From the NCBI RefSeq assembly GCF_047495875.1, contig NC_092464.1:4560737-4624736 (forward strand): 64,000 nt of DNA. Direction: 5' to 3'. Every line of letters starts with the position of its first letter. Positions within the stretch are counted from its first letter, which is position 1. Made by a program: the position numbers and the translations under genes. The stretch is from Pithys albifrons albifrons (taxonomy: Eukaryota; Chordata; Aves; Passeriformes; Thamnophilidae). Of this stretch, positions 13,201 to 25,200 are shown piece by piece. The notes beneath the pieces were generated by a model that saw nothing but the letters and a program-made list of their open reading frames with translations, was not told the origin of the DNA and did not search any database.

Positions 13201-16200
13201 GATTGAACCCATGATCTTGGCATTATTACAACCAAGTTTTAACCAACTGAGCTAATCTCAGGGTCTTCCCTTTCTTTTTCAATGTTCTACATGACTGAAA
13301 GACATTAAAAGTGAGGTAGTAAGTCAGACTTGGGGTTATTTCACAGTAGATGATACAGAAAATGATGCAGAAAGGATATAGAAAAGGATACCCCCAAAAA
13401 TAGCTTGATACAGATTACCCCAGTGATGATTATCTGCTACACATCTCAGTAAAACCTTGACTTATTGAGTAGTTTCCTACAGCTTGCCTTTCAATATGCT
13501 CTAAGTGCACTTTTATAAGCTGAATATGGTTATTTGAGATCATTTAAAGTTATTTATGGCAATGAAGTGAACAGTTGATCAGGAGTGCTTACTTTGTGCT
13601 TGAAAAAATATGGAATAATCCAGTTAAAAGTGGGCCAGCAAATAAGACCTGAAAGGCAGGTGACAGGGCAAAGCTCAGTAGCCAATGTACAGTTTCTTCT
13701 CTGGAATACCCAGCACAAGAAGGACATGGAGCTGCTGGAGCAGGTCCAGAGGAGTCCACAAAGATGCTCCAAGGGCTGGAGCCCCTCTGCTCTGGAGCCA
13801 GGCTGGGAGAGCTGGGGGGGTCACCTGGAGAAGAGAAGGCTCCAGGGAGAACTGAGAGCCCCTTCCAGTGCCTGAAGAGGTTCCAGGAGAGCTGGAGAGG
13901 ACTTGGGACAAGGGATGGAGGGACAGGACACAGGGAATGGCTTTCCATTGACACAGGGCAGGGTTACATCAGAGATCAGGAATAAATTCTTCCCTGTGAG
14001 GGTGGGCAGGCCCTGGCACAGGATGCCTGATGTTTAGTTCAGCCCATAGATATTACTGCACTACATATAGACATATATATATATACACATATACATAAAA
14101 TGTACATATATAACTATGTCTCACAGTGAAATGCTATCCTGTGGAGATGAGTAAAAACATAGGCAGAACTGTTAAATTATATTAAAAAAATAAAAAATAA
14201 AAATAGTCTGCCAAAGGACCAAAATAGGAAGATTCTTGGAGTATTCCTTGCAACCAGATAAATAATTACAGAAGTAAAACCAAGCAAACAAAGTGATATA
14301 TTTGAGCATTTTACAGGGCAAAATAATGAGCAGCTTTTAACATGATTTGGTGCTTATGTGTGTTTATTTCAAGGATGGATTAGAATGACTGATGAAGGCA
14401 CTTCCCCACTTCACTAAAATGGTACCACAGGAATGAAGAGTAAGTGCTCAAGGGCACAAACCAACATAGTTTTAACCACATGATAGTGAAAAAAAATTGT
14501 TAGTTAATAGGAGATTTCAGAGAATAAGATATACTGGTAATAACTGGGCAGACTATCTTGGTGTGAGAAAACCTAGACTGATAAGGAGTAATCATGAGAT
14601 TTATCCCATTTAATAAAACCACTGTTGAAATAAATTAAAAAAAAAAACAACACCCAAAATACAACCAACTCCAAAAGATTCTCAAAGATGAAAATGGAAA
14701 CAGCACAAATAATTTTGAAACATGGCTGTGCACATTTCTGGAGTAGCAAAGCCTACAGAAGGGTAAGTAGTAAAGTTGTGGGATCACAACACGGAAAAAG
14801 GTGTTGACATCTATTTTCCAAGGTTTGTAAGCAGCCAACCCTAATGAACTACACAGCCTCCTCTTGACTTGCAAAAGCAGTCTACTTTTTTGTTTCTTTC
14901 CCACAGATAAAGCCATTGTTTTATTTATTCTCACACAAACACTCGGGAGAAGAAATGGGAAAGACACCCCATGGGCAGTGCTGACTGCAGAAGGACACGT
15001 GACCTGCTATCAGTGAGAGATACAGTCAACAAAAGGGATGCAAACACTGGCATTTTCATTTGTGAGCAACACAGTGAGTCTGTGTTTCAGATCAGGCTCC
15101 ATTTATTGTCTCCAGGTAGCTCAAAAACAGCAATACACTGCTTTTCCACACGGGAATTTGACTTAGGGAGTTTTCTCAGCCCGTGTGTTCTTTGCTGGAG
15201 TTTTGGTAATGATGCTGTGATGCAATAAAGTTATCACAGTGATTAGGGGAAGTAGTGAAAACAGAGTGTGGGACTGGTTGGGAAGGAACTGAAATTTAAA
15301 GAATCATAGAATCAACTGGGTTGGAAAAGACCTCCGAGATCATCAAGTCCAACCCTTGGTCCAACTCCAGTCCCTTTACCAGATCATGGCACTCAGTGCC
15401 ACGGCCAAGCTCAGTTTAAAAACCTCCAGGGATGGGGAATCCACCCCCTCTCTGGGCAGCCCATTCCAATGCCTGAGCACTCTCTCTGTAAAGAATTTTT
15501 TTCTGATCTGCAACTTAAATTTTCCCTGGCAGAGCTTAAGCCTGTAAAAATAAGAAAGGTGATGATCCAATGAATGGATCCAAATGAGCCACATCCCACT
15601 ACAGGGATGGCTTTGCAGGAGTAAGCACAGCGAGGAGGATGCTGAGGGTTGGAGAGGGGAGACAGCACCCAGCAGGGAAAGCTGGTGCCAAGGTTTTTAC
15701 TGCATGTTCTACCTTCAGGCAGTGGCATTTACAAACTGTCATTACTTGGTCTGTGGAAACCACCCCTGAGCACTCACAGCTTTCCTACACACAACATAAA
15801 ATGTGGTCTGCAGCCCACCTTTAAGCAGGAAAATATCCTGTAGCTCTTACCCACATGAAGATTCCAGCACACATTTTGTACCTTCAGGGAGATTAGTCCC
15901 CTCAGCTGGTATAATATGACGACTATTTTTTAATTTTTCAGTGGTTGTAAAAGAAAAAAAAAGAGGTTACAATTGTTAGTGACCAACATTCCTTCCTGTC
16001 CCAGAAGCAACAACGTGTTCTCAGTGACTTCCTCAGGAATTCTCACTCCTCTTTGGCCATTTGTTATCAGCTGGAGCAGTGATGATCATTAGTGCTCAGA
16101 GCATGAAAAACTCATTACCAAGATCTACAAAGCACTGCAAACTCCTGCATTTCCTGGCATGCGTTGCCATTAAAGCAGAATACTGAGCTTGTCAGTGATT

Positions 16201-19200
16201 TAGAACAACTGCCCACCAGCCCTGGCTGAAATCTGGAATTTCCATTTACAAGAAAAATCCATAACAATGCAAAAATTATGGAGCCGGCCCAAAAAGCAGC
16301 AGCAGAGGCAAACATCAAGGCAGGACACAAAAATGGGGTGCACTGAGATAACATCTGCACCAGTGGGTTCAAAGATACTGAAGCACGTGCGTTCCAGTAA
16401 CTTGTCTAAATTTATTTGAACCTCCTGATACTTTTGGCCTCCTCATCTCCCAGCACTGAAAGTCACTTATGCTGTGGAAAAAAACACCACAGTGGTTTGT
16501 TTTAACATCAAAGCCTGAGCATCCCCCTGACAGCCCCCACGTTTTTGGACTCTGAGAAATAATGTATAATCACTCCTTATTCACCTTATCATGGATGTCT
16601 GAATTTTTATTGCTTCCAAGTTATTCCTCCTCAATGACAAAGAGGAAAGATTTTTTTTTAATCTGTCCAAAGGAAAGGGGAACTTTGTTTTTGTCTTCCA
16701 GTCTGTTCTAGGTCTAATGTGTCTTTACTTGCCTGGGATAAAGTATGAGAAGATCATATATTTATAAAAAGACATTACTATGTTTTTGTGTTCTTGTTTC
16801 TTATCACCATAACCACAAACACATCATTTATTTTTTGTCTATCACAGAAACTATCTGAACTGATGTGTTCAGAGAATTAAATTACCAGCAGTGGTGCCAG
16901 AACTTCTCCACTTTTTTTAGAACAGCCTATTTAAAGCCCATCACTAGGTAAGTATAGTTGGGACTGTTATAATGCATAATGTTCTGCATTATTAGAACTT
17001 AATTTAATCTTCCATTTTATTGATCTGTCACTATAAAACATTTCAACACTTGGTATTCTTAGTGTAAAAGTTCTTTATGAGTAGGTTATTTAGATTTTCT
17101 TATTTTATAGGGGAGATAAGAAAGCATTTCAGGAGCAGATTTCTCTCATTCTAAGTTAGACATAAGTCAAACTCATGATCTTTTTCTCTTTTTAGAGCAT
17201 AAAGAAACCTGGATGCAAATTTTTCCATAAAAAGTAAATAAATTAGAATCATCAAATGGTTTGGATTGGAAGGGATCTTAAAGATTGCCCACTTCCATGC
17301 CCTGCCATGGGCAGGGACACCTTCCACCAGCCCAGGTTGCTCCAAGTCCCATCCAGTCTGGCTTTGGACACTTCCAGGGATGGGGAGTCCACAATCTCTC
17401 TGGGCAATAAAGACCAGTAAGACAGATAATTGTCCTCAAAACAGTAAAAAAAATCTAAGAAATAATAGTCTTAGCTAACAGTTCTCCCTTCAAAAATAAA
17501 GAAAAAAGATAAACATTGCCCAAAGCAATTCTCCTCTCAGTTCTTGACAGTGATTTTTGGACAGGATGACTCTTGGAGAAGCTTCTCTCTTTCCACTGAC
17601 TACAGAGGGACCTGGGAGCACTGAGATTGGCACAATTTTGGGGTTACACTTAACTGAGACTGTTGGCACTGTGAGATCCTTATGTACTGCTAGAACAGAC
17701 TTTAAGAAGGTGCTAAGAAGTCAGGATCATTCCAAACCACATCAGCTCCTGCATCTGCCACTCCTGACTTACATGGGCTGGTCACAATCATCTTCCACCT
17801 GGACACACATGGGAAGCTTCTGCCCACAGCTGTGGCTGCTCTGAGCAATTCCATAAGCTTTGTGGTCTCATTCTTCACCACAGCAAGACTATTCCACCTT
17901 CAGCCTTCAACTTGCTGACAAGAAATGATGATTATTTATTGAAGATACATTGACCAAGGGACCTCAGAGCGTTGGCATTGTGGGCACATGGTGAAGAACT
18001 GACCAAACAGAAGCATTTCAACAGGATGGGAGAAACTAAAATCTGCCCTTCTCAACTAAAATGAAACAATCTGCCCTTTTCAATAGAATATACACACAAA
18101 ACTCAGGACAATTGCAACTTCCATGGAGTAAAAACCGGCTGATTTTCAGCTAAAAAACTGGGACAAAACAATCCCAGGGACATCTATTACTGACTGAAAA
18201 TTCCATTATCTAAAACAACTCTTATTTGTCTTCAGCTATTCATCCAGAACTATGCCAGTTATGTAAATAATTGCTGACCATGCTTGTAACACTCACTAAA
18301 TGGTACATATTTCTTGGTATCAGCAGCAAGTTATTTGTCTTGATACTTATAACACCCTAAGAGAAGCACTGGCATAGGCAGCCAAATTGATTACTGACAA
18401 TGACATGAACAAAAATCAGTTTGCACTTCTAAAAAAATTATGCCAAGGCCTGAAACCACATTCCACTGTACTTTCTGACAGAAACCCCCACCCTGTTTCT
18501 TTAAAATTAAAGTGCAGTGTCTTACACAGTACAAGCCAGAAGAGAAACAGTAATTTAACATGAAGTTGTGTGAAAAAAATCATGAAAATTCTTCAAAACA
18601 GAGCTGCAATATAAACAACTATGGACCAGAAATGTAAAAATATTTAGATGTTTTAAAATGCAAATAGGCACCATAAGGAATTTTCATGTTCACTTCAGAC
18701 ACAGCTCCCCCAAATACAAATCCATCTGTTAAGGACTGACAGATGAAGGGGAAAACAGGCTCCTTGCTTATATTATCAAAGAGTATTTGTCATTTTATAG
18801 CAATGCAAACAGTAGCAATTACAAACTCGCTGCTTTTGGTGATCTTACTAAATGCCAAATAGATCATTACTTGCACAAATACCTTTACTAATCTGGACTA
18901 GCTCAGGAAAAAAAAAAGTAAGAATAAATGGCTATAAAATTATCACATCACTTGTGTTAGAGAACAAAAGTGGAGTCAAGCCAATGGCTGCAGTGTTACT
19001 GTAAGAAAAGAAATTACAATAAAACAAAAAACCAACCTGCAAACACTTGCTGGGACCTCAGTAGGTGGGTAACTGATTGTATATCTGAAATTTGGACTAA
19101 GTTGCTATTTCCTTTCCAGACAATGCAGAGATGTAAGAAATAAAAGCTTACATAAATCAAACTCGTGCTGCTTTCAAGTGCAGCTGCTCTCTCCGTGTCA

Positions 19201-22200
19201 CTTATTATTACAAGCTGTCAGGGAACAGTTCTCCCTTGCAGATAACTCTTGGAGGTCCTTACAAAAGGGAATTTGACAAGATGAAGAAAGCTTTTATATT
19301 CTGACCCACTGGCATTCACAGTATCACAAAAATACCTTTAATCTGTATAAAAGCACAATTAAATGCAACTGTGCTTGGGCAAACCTCAATGAGTTTTTGA
19401 AAGAGGTTATAATGACTTGCCAGTAGTTAAAGCTCAGCATATTTATTACACCAAGAAACAGAGACCAGATTGTTATACTTTATATCCACCTAAAAATTAG
19501 CATTCTAGTCCATTGTACAGCAGCTTTTCCTTGTCATGATCCTTGATGGAAAGACTGGGGCATCACAGGGAAGTTGTTCATCCCTCCCTAAGACAGATCC
19601 AAAGTAGGGAGCACAATAGAAACATACCCAATGTTCAGATGGAGGACATTATATCAGATATGGTGAACTGATCCCTGCCACTCAAACACCAAATATACAT
19701 ATGGAAAGAAAATATATACAAGAAAAGCCAAGATTAGGTGAGTAAATTTGCATATCTTCCCCATAGTTATCAGAGTACACACCCAGAGAGAATAAAATCA
19801 CCAGAGACTTCAGCACATGGATTTTCTCTCAATGCACAGTTTGTTTGCTTTGCAGTTTATGAAACAAGGTTAGAAAGAGACTCACAGGTTGATTGATCTT
19901 GATAAGATGACAGACACTGTGAGGAGGATGCACCCACAGGGACCAATTTCAAACTGAAAAAGAAAAGGGCTGCTTTTATTTTGTTGGTTGTTTTATTTTT
20001 TTGCCTAATGCTAAAGAAATGCAAATGGAACTGAAAGCAGAAAGAAATGTTTTCATTTACAGTGAAACTGAATTTGTTGCTGTGTTTTTTAAAATGCAAA
20101 ACATATCCATGGAGTGTTTGAAACACTGCTCAGAAGGCAGCATGTGATATGACAGACACAGGAATTCTGGCAGCTGAACCATAACAGGTTTGAGATCTCT
20201 ATACACATTACCTGGTGAATATTCTGCTGAAGAAATACAATCAAGTCTTCATATCTCGTGGCACTGTGTAGTATTAGCTGGGAAGAAATATAAGAAGAAA
20301 AAAAAAGTAATTGAAACAATACAAAGACATTTATATAAACTGAAAGCTGAAATAAAGTAGCCAAAACTGGAAAGAGTTGAACTAACAAAATGGAATAAAG
20401 ATCTAATAAAATCTATCTCTTACTGTTGTTACTCAGCATAATATTGTATCTTAACACTTCATATACTCTGAATTTTTAAATACTGCTTCTGGTTTGTTGA
20501 ACAGGCTTTTGGATTAAAATTAGGCACTGTTTAAAGATAATTCCAGAATGGAGGAATACTGAAGCCTTGGAAAACACAGAATGGGGCAAGTAGCTCAGGA
20601 GTTGGTCCATATGTGGTGAGGCATCTACAGCAGGTTCATAGCAGAGCACTCACCATATTCACAGGATCCTCCCATGAATGTTCCCAGTTAATGTGAAATG
20701 CAGAAGAGCTCACAGATCCAGGCCCTGACTTCAATATTCTTTGCCTAGTTTTTCCATCTCCAGATTCTGACACATCCCTTCAGTAACATTTCCTCAAACC
20801 ACTGAAGCCTGGCTGATGGCACCACTGCTTGCAAAGCCATCTGAGAGCTTCACATGGAAACAGGGCATAACTGCAAAGTATTTTGCCATTTAGAGCTTCT
20901 GGAGGGAACAAAACAGCAAAGAACTTCGTGTGAAACAAGAAGAAAATAGTGTATTTTTATTCTTATAGCCACGGTGGTCAATTTGGGAGGATCCATGTTC
21001 ATTTTTAGTGCATATCATTAAAAGTAGGTGCAGTTTATAAGCTTGGAATGTAGATGGAGCAAAAAGGACTCCAGAGAGCCCAGTTGTCCACAGACACTGG
21101 GACAGCTCAGAGCCAGACTACAGGATTTTGTTATTTCCTACTGGTCTTTGGAACCAAAACTAACCAACTTGACATAAAAGGTTTTAAAACATTAAGAAAG
21201 CCATGGAAATCAGATTCATTGCACCAAAAGAGGAAAAGCTAGAAAGAGGATAGATGGAGAATGTGAGTTCCACAGAGCTTACAGTTTCCAAGATCCCATC
21301 TGCCTTGTATTTTCCTATGGGAGTGAACTGCTGTCTTCCTGATGGCCTAAGGGGGATATTCAGACAAAGCTCATGTTAAAAGGAAGAAAATGGCATTAAA
21401 GAGAAATCAACATGTTATATGAACTGAATGATGACCCATGCACTACTATTTGTAATCACTTTCATATTACATATTACATATTAAACTTCTATCAATGAAG
21501 CAAGAACTTTATCTGTGCTGTGCTCTCTATTTCATATGAATTAAAAGCTTCTCCACGCAGAAACAGGATAAATATAAGTTTAAGATGTTAATGACAGTTT
21601 TTATTGAAAGGTAATATCAAAGCAATGACATTCAAACAAGAAGATATATAAAATGTCATCACAGAGGAAGCAGTTTTGAGATGTAAAATACACAAAATAC
21701 AATTTGAAATGTCTTTAAATTTGCTGCTTCTATTTCAGGTTTTAGGATTTCTGTGTCCCAAAGTCTACTTGTTTTGGTTTCTTTTTTCAGTTACCCATGT
21801 TCATCTAATAAAAGAAAGGACCTATTCTCACACAACTTGGCTCACTTAGAAACATCCTGCAGGATCCACTACAGCCAAAACTGGGGATCTAAAAGTTGGA
21901 TGTTCTGTGTACAAACAGCCTAATTGAACAGCACAAACTAAGTAGCTAGTAGGCAAATAGAGCAAAAGGAACTTAATTCCAGCCATAATAAAATATCCTG
22001 GAGTAATAAAATATACTGGAGTAAAATGCTGCATCTGGAAAAATAACTCTTGGTGAAGATCAGGATCTTTTACAGCAGTTCCCAAGAACTTTGTGTATTC
22101 TGCCCCAGCAGAAACTACATTTTTGATTTATCCCTAAAGCATTTTAGGTGGCATAAATACAGCTTACAGTAGATCATGCACATTCTGGAGCAGAAACAGG

Positions 22201-25200
22201 AGCTCTGCAGAGGAACCAGAACTACTCACAGTGCCACGATGGCTTTCTCATGGCCCCCCGCACGCCACAGGATGTCAGCGATGGCCATGGTGAGGCACCT
22301 GCTCCTGTGAACCTCAGAGGGCTGGAGGCAACTGCAGCCAGCAAATAAAACACAGAGACAAATTTCAGACTGATTCACAGCAGCTTTGTAGCTTAGCAGG
22401 ATAAAAGCATTTTTAGCCATTCTTAAGGGCTGTAATGCCTAATAACAAGCCCTAAGTTGGTTCGGAAAAATCATCATTTAGGTAAGTCAGTTCCTTCTAT
22501 AGTCCAAAAAGAGACAACTTGGATGGCCAGAAATTCTGTGGGTTGAAGAGGGAGCTGGTATTGCCACTGAGGACTAGAATCATAGAATCATTTGGGTTGG
22601 AAGAGACCTCTGAGATCATCAAGTCCAACCCTTAATCCAACCCCACTTTGATTACCAGATCATGGCACTCAGTGCCATGTCCAGTCTCACCTTAAAACCC
22701 TCAGGGTTGGAGAATCCACCCCCTCCCTGGGCAGCCCATTCCAATACCTGACCACTCTCTCTGTAAAGAACTTCTTCCTGACATCCAACCTAAACCTCCC
22801 CTGGCAGAGCTTAAGCCCCTGCCCTCTTGTCCTACTGTTGGTTGCCTGAGAGAAGAGACCAATCCCTACCTGGTTACAACATCCTTTCAGGTAGTTGTAG
22901 AGAGTGATGAGGTGTCCCCTGAGCCTCCTCTGCCTGGTATAAAGGTGCAGATGAACATGACTTTTCTTTGAGGATTAAGCACCTGAATGAGATGCCACAA
23001 GAGCCTCACTATGCACTTCCTATCAAGACTTCTCAACACCTGAACAGCATCTCCCCAAAGAGTGAGATGCAATGGAAGTCAGCACTGGAATAGAGGCTTT
23101 TTGGAACCATTCTCAGAGGTGAACCTCCTTAAGTCTCATTTCAGGCCTTTAAGAAGGTACCTTGGATATTACTGACAGTAATCAGATCCAGTGCATAGAG
23201 CTCAACTTGCTCTTTAGATTATTGTGAAACGAACTGGGCACAGTGGGTGGGTCTCTGCTGAAATCAGAAGCAAACCAGACAGCTGAAGGAAGTCAACTCA
23301 CCAAGGTCAAGTGTTAACAGCTGTGTGTGGAATTTTGGGGGACCTGGGAGAGCCCATGGTGCTCACAGTGATGATTACACTGCTACTGTGGGTACCATGG
23401 AAACTTCAGCCTTCCTGACCTTGTCTGTATGTCCTACAACAATCCCCCAGTCATACAGGTGAATTTAAGAGATGAAATGCACAATCTCCACTTCTAGGAG
23501 ATTAATACTGAATATGGTGTCTGATTTATAGCAAGTGATTAAAATAAAGCTATTATTATCATGAAAAGCAATGCACAGGAATCAAGAGAAGATGAAGTAA
23601 GTTCTGAACAACAACAGGAACTGATTATGCACAGATCTATAATCACACCCTGAAAACTAATCTTCTAAAAGAAAGAGATGTTCTTTCAGAATACATAATT
23701 GATTGAACAAAAAGAACAGGTAAATGTACTTCAGGGAACAATAATGCATTGGCAAATAATGGACTAGAGAAGCTACTTCAACTTTAAATCTTTAACAAAA
23801 CTGCTTTGATATTCTCTAGCAGGATTGTTTTATGTTTTAAATACGATTTTCAGTTTCTGAAGGCTTTCACAATGAATTTCTTTCTGAAATTTTTATTTCT
23901 TAACTCTTTCAAATAAATCTACAACATAATGTTATTACCTACTACTAAACTTGCTGTAAAGTACCATCTGCAATAAACACCAGGCTGGCAGTTTTTTTAA
24001 TAAGGTTTTCTCCAAAGTGGTGACCTAAAACATTACAGTAACTGACCCAGAATTGGTCTGTGGAGCATCCCTGCTTCTAAAACATTTTCTGTTAGATGCC
24101 TGGCTTGGAACTTACCCAATGGTGTGCAAAACCATGGAATGTTTACAGCAGTTTATTGATCCCAAACATGTAAGAAACACTGTCAGTGCATGTCATGGAA
24201 ACTCTCTTTTGTGAAGTCTTCTAATACCTCCTGTTATTCCAACTTCCAAGATGTGAATGGAGAAATAAAGGACCAGGAGAACTAAAAAGTCCCATAACAG
24301 AAAACTGGCAGATTCAAGAATAAAACCCAATACTCATGAGGCTGAAAAAGTGGCTAAGAGATCCATACCCCTGGAAAGAACAAAACTGGAGTTTTCTCCA
24401 GTGGCTTCAAGAATGGCAGTCTTTGAAACTCAGATATTATCAGTGTTACCAGCATGGGAGATGATGTCAAAACTTGTTCCCAGCGTTTGAGTAAAAGATC
24501 TAATAATTCAAAAGACTAAACAAGAAACACCAAACATCAAAAAATTAAACAGACTTTCAAGTTCAATGTCTGCCTCGAATATAATGTTCATTTAGAGAAT
24601 GTTTCCCTCTCTGAAGGATGTGAGATATGAGAAATAATTGGTGAGAGTTTTCAAGCAAAAAAATATAATCACGACCTTCTCTTATCTCTGCCTGTGTTCT
24701 ATTAAAGACACAAATTTATGGGAAGAACAGCAACTAATTTATGTGTCTGAGAGAGGTAGCAGAGGAAGAAGGAGACATGATAATTATTACATGAACGTCA
24801 AAGGAGCCTGAAGTCAAACACTTGCTGTGAAGTGGTTGATAATTTTAAAATCCAGGTTAGAATTAGACAGAAATATTAATCCTCTCATTTCTCACTCTGA
24901 GACTTCCCTTTCTTTCTCCCAGACTAAGAGTTTCTGCCCATGGCAAAAACATCATAAGAAAAGTTTGTTTATCTCAGGAATAAAAACAAATCTTCTAAAA
25001 CCATGTGGATAATAGAAGGGGAAAATTAGGAGAGGCAAATACAGCCAAGTAAACAGGATAGGTTGGAGCTGGCATGAGTTGGGACACACAGTTTAAACAA
25101 CCTGGCCCCAATCCATCTATTTGGGTGCCACATAATTTTATGACATTTATGATCACTGAACCATGCTGAAAGAGGAGAATTAACATCTCTATTTTTACTA

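Larger units (their letters stand above)
3703..19885 (-). other. MINDY4 intron 13 (16.2 kb)
   Basis: The largest intron in the window. It holds a G-rich hexamer repeat (4,274-4,491), a CpG-dense patch (5,505-5,720), an old CR1 (9,590-9,870), short tandem duplications (9,171, 12,265), a tRNA-headed SINE (13,120-13,256), and CR1 copies at 13,695, 15,301 and 17,245. The stretches 6,100-9,160, 9,900-12,260 and 17,410-19,880 show only AT-rich, non-repetitive sequence to my reading. Many short open frames occur there, none recognisable. Confidence 0.85.

Noticed and set aside
13197..13256. A tRNA-Ile gene
   Set aside because: The tRNA-like part lacks a proper acceptor stem and is joined to a CR1-type tail; it is a SINE head and not a functional tRNA gene.
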